Part shown: in pieces, positions 5,738 through 10,270 of the stretch
Numbering within the stretch: position 1 is the stretch's first letter
Layout: each line of letters starts with the position of its first letter
NCBI GenBank assembly: GCA_005773095.1
Contig: SXHT01000091.1
Location: 1 to 10,270 of the forward strand
Origin: Planctomycetaceae bacterium
GTDB lineage: Bacteria; Planctomycetota; Planctomycetia; Pirellulales; PALSA-1355
Length of the DNA: 10,270 nt
Direction of reading: 5' to 3'
Notes under the pieces: model-generated
What the model was told of the DNA's origin: nothing
The model's database searches: none
Seen by the model: only the letters and a program-made list of their open reading frames with translations
Position numbers and translations under genes: made by a program

Positions 5738-7459
5738 ATGAAGCCTTGCCGCCTTTGGTCGTGGTTCGTTTTCGTAACCATCGTTGGTTGCGCGGGCCCT
5801 GCGCTTCGTTCGCAAAGCCCGGAGGACGATCTGGACATAGCCGTTGAATCGACCACGCAGCTGGTCGGCGACATGGCCAAGCCGTATGGCAACACGTATA
5901 TCAAGGTGGAGTCCGTGGCGCTTGTCACCGGGTTGGCAGGCACGGGGGAGGACCCACCGCCGTCGCCGCAGCGGGCCGTTGTGCTGCACGAATTGCAAAC
6001 GCGCGGCGTGCCGAATCCCAACGCATTACTCGCGTCGCCCAACACGGCGATTGTGCTGGTACGGGCATTTCTGCCCCCTGGCGTGCAAAAGGGGGACAAG
6101 TTTGATTTGGAAGTGCAGGTTCCCTCGCGCAGCGATACCGAATGTTTGCGCGGCGGTTGGCTGATGGAGACACGCCTGGCCGAGCTGGCCGTGCTGGGCA
6201 ATCAGATTCGCGATGGCCACGTCATGGCGCTGGGTGAGGGAGCGATTCTTGTCGATCCCTCGGCTGATGGCGAAAACGACCGCCCCGCGCTCACCCAAGG
6301 TCACGTGCTGGGCGGCGGCACCGCGCTCAAACCACGATCGCTGGGACTGGTCATCAAGAGCGAAGACAAGTCGGTGCGCATTAGCTCGCAGATCGGCGTG
6401 GCGATCAACAAACGCTTTCATACATTCTCCCAGGGAATTAAGCAGGGAGTCGCCAAGCCCAAGACAGATGAGTACATCGAGCTGGCGGTTCATCCCCGCT
6501 ACAAAGACAACGTTGCACGCTACCTGCGAGTCGTACGGTCGGTGGCAATCAAAGAGGCGCCTGCCGAGCAATCGGTCCGGCTCGAGCAGCTCGAACGCCA
6601 ATTGCTCGATCCGGTAACTGCCGCCACGGCCGCATTGCGGTTGGAAGCCATTGGGTCGGAGGCCACGAAGGTGCTCTCCAAGGGGTTGGAGTCCAAGGAT
6701 CCGGAGGTTCGGTTTTACTCGGCCGAGGCGCTGGCCTATCTCGATCAGTCGAATGCCGCGCCGACGCTGGCCGCCGCCGCCAAAGAGGAATCGGCCTTCC
6801 GCGCCTACGCCTTGGCCGCGCTCGGAGCAATGGACGACGTGGCTGCGTTCGACGAATTACGCTCCCTGCTGGACGTGGCCAGCGTGGAAACGCGCTACGG
6901 CGCCTTCCGTGCGATGTGGGCAATGAACCCCAACGAGCCGCTGGTTCGCGGAGAGAATCTGGGTGGGCAGTTCAGCTATCATCTGCTGACAACCTCCGGA
7001 CCGCCGCTGATCCATGTGACCCGCAGCTTCCGTCCGGAGGTGGTGCTCTTTGGCCACGAGCAGAATTTCAGTACGCCGCTGGTGCTCGACGCGGGCAAGT
7101 CGATCATGATCAATGCCGCCGAGGGCAGCAATAAGGTCACGATCAGCCGGTTCGCCGTGGGTGAGCCCGATCAGAAACGTGCCGTGAGCACCAAGATCGA
7201 CGAGGTGATTCGAGCGATTGTCGAGCTGGGCGGTTCGTATCCCGACGTCGTGCAAGCACTGCAGCAAGCCAAAGCCTGTCACGCACTACCAGGTCGATTT
7301 GAGATCGATGCAATTCCAGCGGGCAATCGAGCCTACACGCGCAAGGAGGTTGAGGTTGCCGAGGGCCAGCCGGCAGGCGTCACGGAGGCACCCGATCAAA
7401 TCGAAGTTGCTAACCCGCTGCCTGAACTGTTCGGCCGAAGGGGGTCGAAACTGCAATAG
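5738..7459 (+). CDS. Lipoprotein with FlgI (flagellar P-ring)-like domain plus HEAT-like repeats
   Basis: 573 residues. AAGGAG at 5725-5730 sits 7 nt before the ATG, fixing the start. The signal peptide ends in IVGC (15-18), a good lipobox with Cys18 lipidated. Residues about 55-235 resemble FlgI, the flagellar P-ring protein: VESVALVTGLAGTGED (FlgI has 'GlVvGLnGTGD'), NTAIVLVRAFLPPGVQKGDKFDLEVQV (FlgI 'vAaVmVtA.LPpFa..G.riDVtV'), CLRGGWLMETRL (FlgI 'SLrGGtLLmTpL') and ALGEGAILV ('AqGnliv'). Residues about 285-400 are Ala/Leu-rich helical pairs typical of HEAT repeats (DPEVRFYSAEALAYL, ESAFRAYALAALGAM, VETRYGAFRAMWAM). The remainder (about 405-573) is unrecognised. FlgI is normally a periplasmic protein of about 350 residues in a flagellar operon; no flagellar gene is nearby, so an envelope role other than the P-ring is likely (inference). 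Confidence 0.82.
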   Translation: MKPCRLWSWFVFVTIVGCAGPALRSQSPEDDLDIAVESTTQLVGDMAKPYGNTYIKVESVALVTGLAGTGEDPPPSPQRAVVLHELQTRGVPNPNALLASPNTAIVLVRAFLPPGVQKGDKFDLEVQVPSRSDTECLRGGWLMETRLAELAVLGNQIRDGHVMALGEGAILVDPSADGENDRPALTQGHVLGGGTALKPRSLGLVIKSEDKSVRISSQIGVAINKRFHTFSQGIKQGVAKPKTDEYIELAVHPRYKDNVARYLRVVRSVAIKEAPAEQSVRLEQLERQLLDPVTAATAALRLEAIGSEATKVLSKGLESKDPEVRFYSAEALAYLDQSNAAPTLAAAAKEESAFRAYALAALGAMDDVAAFDELRSLLDVASVETRYGAFRAMWAMNPNEPLVRGENLGGQFSYHLLTTSGPPLIHVTRSFRPEVVLFGHEQNFSTPLVLDAGKSIMINAAEGSNKVTISRFAVGEPDQKRAVSTKIDEVIRAIVELGGSYPDVVQALQQAKACHALPGRFEIDAIPAGNRAYTRKEVEVAEGQPAGVTEAPDQIEVANPLPELFGRRGSKLQ

Positions 7460-7516
7460 CAGGGCAAAATTCGCGGGTCTGAATCTCGAAGTCCGAAAAC
7501 ACGCAGCTCACGGGCC

Positions 7517-7611
7517 GGGGACTGGCTCATCTTCCCGGCGAATTCGCGAGAGGCGCATCGCCTGGTCAGGAGGTTGTCCAACGTGGTTCCCGGGAAAATG
7601 TGCCTGTCCCC
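7517..7611. repeat. REP-like palindromic element (22-bp imperfect inverted repeat)
   Basis: The left arm 7517-7538 begins GGGGACTGGCTCAT. The right arm 7590-7611 reads, on the minus strand, GGGGACAGGCACAT at the same positions. Over 22 bases the arms match at 19, with mismatches at arm positions 7, 11 and 15. The 51-nt centre contains two further palindromes: GCGAATTCGC (7538-7547, sharing one base with the left arm) and GGCG-CAT-CGCC (7552-7562). From memory, the phrase GTGCCTGTCCCC occurs in dispersed REP-like repeats of planctomycete and other genomes, some linked to REP-associated tyrosine transposases. Only one copy is in this window, so dispersal cannot be shown here. Confidence 0.6.
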
Positions 7612-7618
7612 CTGTCCC
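7603..7618 (+). repeat. Tandem 8-bp duplication
   Basis: CCTGTCCC occurs twice head to tail (7603-7610 and 7611-7618), overlapping the outer end of the right arm of the inverted repeat. It may be part of the same element or a slippage product at its edge. Confidence 0.6.
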
Positions 7619-7646
7619 GTGAACGGTTACGTGGCTTTAAGTGCCG

Positions 7647-7675
7647 CTGAATAATGTCCCGATGCCGGGTATAAT
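7647..7675 (+). promoter_or_regulatory. Candidate promoter for smc
   Basis: A perfect TATAAT (7670-7675) lies 17 nt after CTGAAT (7647-7652), which matches the -35 consensus at three positions. Transcription would start near 7682, giving an approximately 85-nt leader containing the hairpin at 7708-7722. This is the only consensus -10 box on the plus strand in this gap. Confidence 0.45.
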
Positions 7676-7707
7676 GCACGGTTGAGGGCACATGGCTTCT
7701 CTTTTCC

Positions 7708-7722
7708 CCCTCGCGGCGAGGG
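7708..7722 (+). promoter_or_regulatory. GC-rich hairpin in the smc leader
   Basis: CCCTCG (7708-7713), loop CGG, CGAGGG (7717-7722). AAAG at 7723-7726 can pair further with CTTT at 7701-7704 across a 3-nt bulge. It lies between the candidate smc promoter and the ATG. It could affect smc expression or be a relic of a dispersed palindromic repeat; no direct evidence separates these. Confidence 0.4.
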
Positions 7723-7766
7723 AAAGGGAGAACGCTCGACTCCGCCGGTTGTTTCCACTTTTTGCC

Positions 7767-10270
7767 ATGCTCAAAGCGCTGGAACTCGTTGGCTTCAAGA
7801 GCTTTGCCGATAAGACGCGATTTGAGTTTCCCTCGGGCATTACGGTCGTTGTTGGTCCGAACGGCTCTGGCAAGTCGAACATCGTCGACGCCATCAAGTG
7901 GGTGCTCGGCGAACAGAGCGTTAAGAGCCTGCGGGGCAAGGAGATGGCCGACGTCATCTTCAACGGCTCGGCCAGCCGAAAACCGCTCAATTCCGCCGAA
8001 TGCACGTTGACGTTCGACAATACCAGCAAACTTCTGGCGATCGACACCTGCGACGTTCATATCACCCGGCGGGTGTACCGCAGCGGCGAAGGCGAGTACC
8101 TGATCAATCGCCAGCCGTGCCGTCTGCGAGACATCCGCGACTTGTTTGCCGGCACGGGCGTCGCGACGGAAGCCTACTCGGTGATCGAACAAGGCAAGGT
8201 CGACGTGATGCTGCAAGCCAGCCCGCGCGACCGGCGGATGATCTTCGAGGAAGCCGCCGGAATCAGCCGATTCAAGGCAAAAAAAATCGAAGCCCAACGC
8301 CGCTTGGAAAGGGTCGATCAGAATCTGCTGCGATTGAAAGACATCGTCGACGAGGTGGAAAATCGCCTGCGCATTGTCCGCGGCCAGGCGGGCAAAGCAC
8401 GGAAATACCAGGAATACTCCGACCACTTGCAGTCTCTCCGCACGCAAGTGGGTTTGGCCGACTGGCGGAAACTCTCGGAGCGGCTCTCGGAATTCGAACG
8501 GGAGGTCTCCGATGCCCGCGATGAATCGGCCGCGGCCGCGGCCGAGGCAGAAGCGCTCGAAGCACAAGCGCTGGAACTCGACCTGAAGGTTGGCGACTGC
8601 GACGTGGCGATTCGCGCCGCCGAGGCTCGCGTGGCCGAGCACCGCGAACGGATCGCCACCAACGAGTCAACGATCGAACATGAACGAAAACGCGCGACGG
8701 AATTGGAAAAGGAAATCACTCGCCACCGTCAGCATCTGATAACGATGAATCTGCGCGCAGGCAACCTGGAGCATCAGGCACGCGACGTGCAATTGTCGCT
8801 GGCCGACGCGGAGGCACGCCACCTGCAGCATGGGCAGCAGCTGGCCGAGGAGGAGCGGGGCTTAACGCGGCTGACGGTGGAGTTGGACGAATTGCGCAGC
8901 GTAAGCGAACAGCGCCGAGCAGCCCAGCTGGAGCAGCTGCGCATCGCCGCGGCGTTGGGCAAGGAAATCAGCTCGCTCGATGCCAGGCTGGCCGCCGTAA
9001 CCAGCATTCGCGAGCGAGGTAGCGCCCGGATTGCCGAACTAGATCCACTTCGCGGCTCCCTGGCCACGGAACTTTCACGGCACGAACATCAACTAGGAGA
9101 AGTGACCGCCGAGGTAACGCGGTGCGAACGCGAACGCCACGCGGCGGAAGCTCAGCTGGCCCAACGACGCCAGCTGGCCGCACAAGCGCGGCAGTTCCTA
9201 GCGCAGGTGCGAGAGCGGCTTTCCGCGGCCGCGGAACGTACGGCCGTGCTGGAAGAGCTTGAACAACGACTGGAGGGCGTCTCGGCTGGCGCCAGGGAAC
9301 TGCTGATGAGGGTTCGTGATGCGGAGACGGGTCCGCTGACGCGAATCCGCGGTTTGGTCGCGGATTTGTTGAACGTGGAGATCGAAACTGCCCGCATCAT
9401 CGAGGTGGCATTGGGCGATTTTGCCCAGCATCTGGTGGTCACTTCCAGTCGCGAGCTGATTGACCACTTGCAGCAAGAAGGCATGCGCCTGACCGGCCGG
9501 GTGGGACTGGTGCGGATGGATCGGATGCCCGCCCCGACGCCGGCGGACGCACTCGATCTCAATGGTCAGCCAGGCGTACTTGGCCGAGCAGATCGGTTTG
9601 TTGAAACTACGCCGGACTTCATGCCGCTGGCCAAACGGCTGCTCGGACGCACATGGGTCGTGGAAAAACTCTCGCACGCGCTGAGCCTGCAAGACTCGGC
9701 CGGCCGTGGCGTGAGCATAGTCACCATGGCCGGCGAGTTGCTGTCGCCCGACGGCACGCTGCAATTGGGGCCGCGGCCGTCGGCGGTAGGCCTTATTTCT
9801 CGTCGCAGCGAACTGCGGGCGCTGCGTTCGCAGGTGGCAGATCTCAAAGCACAAGCGCATCAATCCGAACTTGCCAAAACAACGATCGAGACGCAGATTG
9901 GCGAGGATGAGATTCTGGCCCACTCGATCGGAGAGCGCTATCGGGAATTGACTCGCGAATTGGCGGAGCAGCGTCTGGTTACCAGTTCCCTGGCGGAAAG
10001 AAAGGCCCAAGTCGACCAGCAGTTTCAGCAATTGACGGCCGAACTGGCCTCCGCGAGCGCCGAATTTCAGTCGGTTACCCTGGCGCTTGGGAACGCTCAG
10101 CTTGGCATGGCGGACAACGACACGCGATTGCGCGAGCTGGAAATCTGGCTCAGCGAAGATGCGGCACGCTTGACCGAGCTGGATGCCCTCAGGCAGAAAG
10201 CCAATCGCGAGACGAATGCCGCCAAGATTGAACTGGCGCGGATCGAACAGCAGCTTGCCGATCTGCGCGA
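7767..10270 (+). CDS. smc: Chromosome segregation protein SMC, 5' part (runs off right edge)
   Basis: The frame is open from the ATG at 7767 to the window end (834 codons plus 2 bases); full SMC is about 1,200 residues. SMC dimers with ScpA/ScpB compact and segregate the chromosome by ATP-driven loop extrusion. The start gives MLKALELVGFKSFADKT, the standard SMC opening; no Shine-Dalgarno is visible. The ATPase N-lobe has Walker A GPNGSGKS (30-37, Lys36), VLGEQS, the LRG segment and a Q-loop region (YSVIEQGKVDVML, then FEEAAGISRFK). A long coiled coil rich in Glu, Arg, Ala and Leu follows (about 165-515), then the hinge (about 522-670, GPLTRIRGLVADLL to LQLGP) and the start of the return coil (GLISRRSELRALR onward). 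The signature motif, Walker B and C-lobe lie outside. The hinge end lacks the usual GGSMTGG glycines. Upstream gene and promoter suggest independent transcription. Confidence 0.96.
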   Translation, partial: MLKALELVGFKSFADKTRFEFPSGITVVVGPNGSGKSNIVDAIKWVLGEQSVKSLRGKEMADVIFNGSASRKPLNSAECTLTFDNTSKLLAIDTCDVHITRRVYRSGEGEYLINRQPCRLRDIRDLFAGTGVATEAYSVIEQGKVDVMLQASPRDRRMIFEEAAGISRFKAKKIEAQRRLERVDQNLLRLKDIVDEVENRLRIVRGQAGKARKYQEYSDHLQSLRTQVGLADWRKLSERLSEFEREVSDARDESAAAAAEAEALEAQALELDLKVGDCDVAIRAAEARVAEHRERIATNESTIEHERKRATELEKEITRHRQHLITMNLRAGNLEHQARDVQLSLADAEARHLQHGQQLAEEERGLTRLTVELDELRSVSEQRRAAQLEQLRIAAALGKEISSLDARLAAVTSIRERGSARIAELDPLRGSLATELSRHEHQLGEVTAEVTRCERERHAAEAQLAQRRQLAAQARQFLAQVRERLSAAAERTAVLEELEQRLEGVSAGARELLMRVRDAETGPLTRIRGLVADLLNVEIETARIIEVALGDFAQHLVVTSSRELIDHLQQEGMRLTGRVGLVRMDRMPAPTPADALDLNGQPGVLGRADRFVETTPDFMPLAKRLLGRTWVVEKLSHALSLQDSAGRGVSIVTMAGELLSPDGTLQLGPRPSAVGLISRRSELRALRSQVADLKAQAHQSELAKTTIETQIGEDEILAHSIGERYRELTRELAEQRLVTSSLAERKAQVDQQFQQLTAELASASAEFQSVTLALGNAQLGMADNDTRLRELEIWLSEDAARLTELDALRQKANRETNAAKIELARIEQQLADLR

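Larger units (their letters stand above)
7460..7766. other. Intergenic region upstream of smc
   Basis: 307 bp without a credible gene. It holds, in order: about 57 bp with nothing recognised, the REP-like inverted repeat, a tandem 8-bp duplication, a candidate promoter, and a GC-rich leader hairpin before the smc start. Open frames that cross it on the minus strand run on antisense through smc and show no protein-family signal. Confidence 0.7.

Noticed and set aside
5738..7459. Calling this gene flgI, the flagellar P-ring protein
   Set aside because: It is about 1.6 times longer than FlgI, has a lipobox and HEAT-like repeats, and has no flagellar neighbours; only the domain relationship is supported.
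7566..8642. Minus-strand open frame of 358 codons over the smc start and upstream region
   Set aside because: It is antisense to the conserved SMC N-lobe, and its translation mirrors smc codons without any family signal.
9198..10031. Minus-strand open frame of 277 codons inside smc
   Set aside because: It is a shadow of the SMC hinge and coiled-coil reading frame, with no start context or motif.

Overview
The window (about 60% G+C by eye) looks like chromosomal core DNA of a planctomycete, most likely of the Pirellulales type. The basis is the mix of gene families: a CehA/McbA-like secreted protein, a FlgI-domain lipoprotein carrying HEAT-like repeats, an rnpA-yidD pair without rpmH or yidC, and an SMC with an unusual hinge end. 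No tRNA, rRNA, CRISPR array, insertion sequence or phage gene is seen. The taxonomic assignment is inference from protein character, not from a marker gene.

Layout, left to right. (1) 1-1974, plus strand: the 3' two thirds of aspS (aspartyl-tRNA synthetase), overlapping by ATGA a lipoprotein with a thioredoxin-like domain in which both redox cysteines are replaced. (2) 2004-3398, minus strand: a secreted CehA/McbA-like protein, convergent with the lipoprotein gene; a short palindrome lies between the two stops. (3) 3399-3576: divergent intergenic region with candidate promoters in both directions. (4) 3577-5548, plus strand: a tight cluster of a CbpA/DnaJ-type co-chaperone, a small membrane protein of unknown function, rnpA (RNase P protein) and yidD, followed by a bulged hairpin. 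(5) 5738-7459: a FlgI-domain/HEAT-like lipoprotein with a clear ribosome binding site and its own candidate promoter. (6) 7460-7766: non-coding, containing a REP-like inverted repeat, a tandem 8-bp duplication, a candidate promoter with a perfect TATAAT, and a GC-rich leader hairpin. (7) 7767 to the end: smc, the chromosome condensation ATPase, open at the right edge.

Functionally these are mostly housekeeping genes for translation, tRNA maturation, protein folding and insertion, and chromosome segregation, interspersed with lineage-specific envelope proteins. The most notable points are family members with altered active sites: NSTN in place of CXXC in the thioredoxin-like lipoprotein, DLR in place of HxH in the CehA-like protein, and loss of two hinge glycines in SMC. 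The others are the FlgI-HEAT lipoprotein outside any flagellar cluster and the REP-like element upstream of smc. I found no clearly new multi-gene system.
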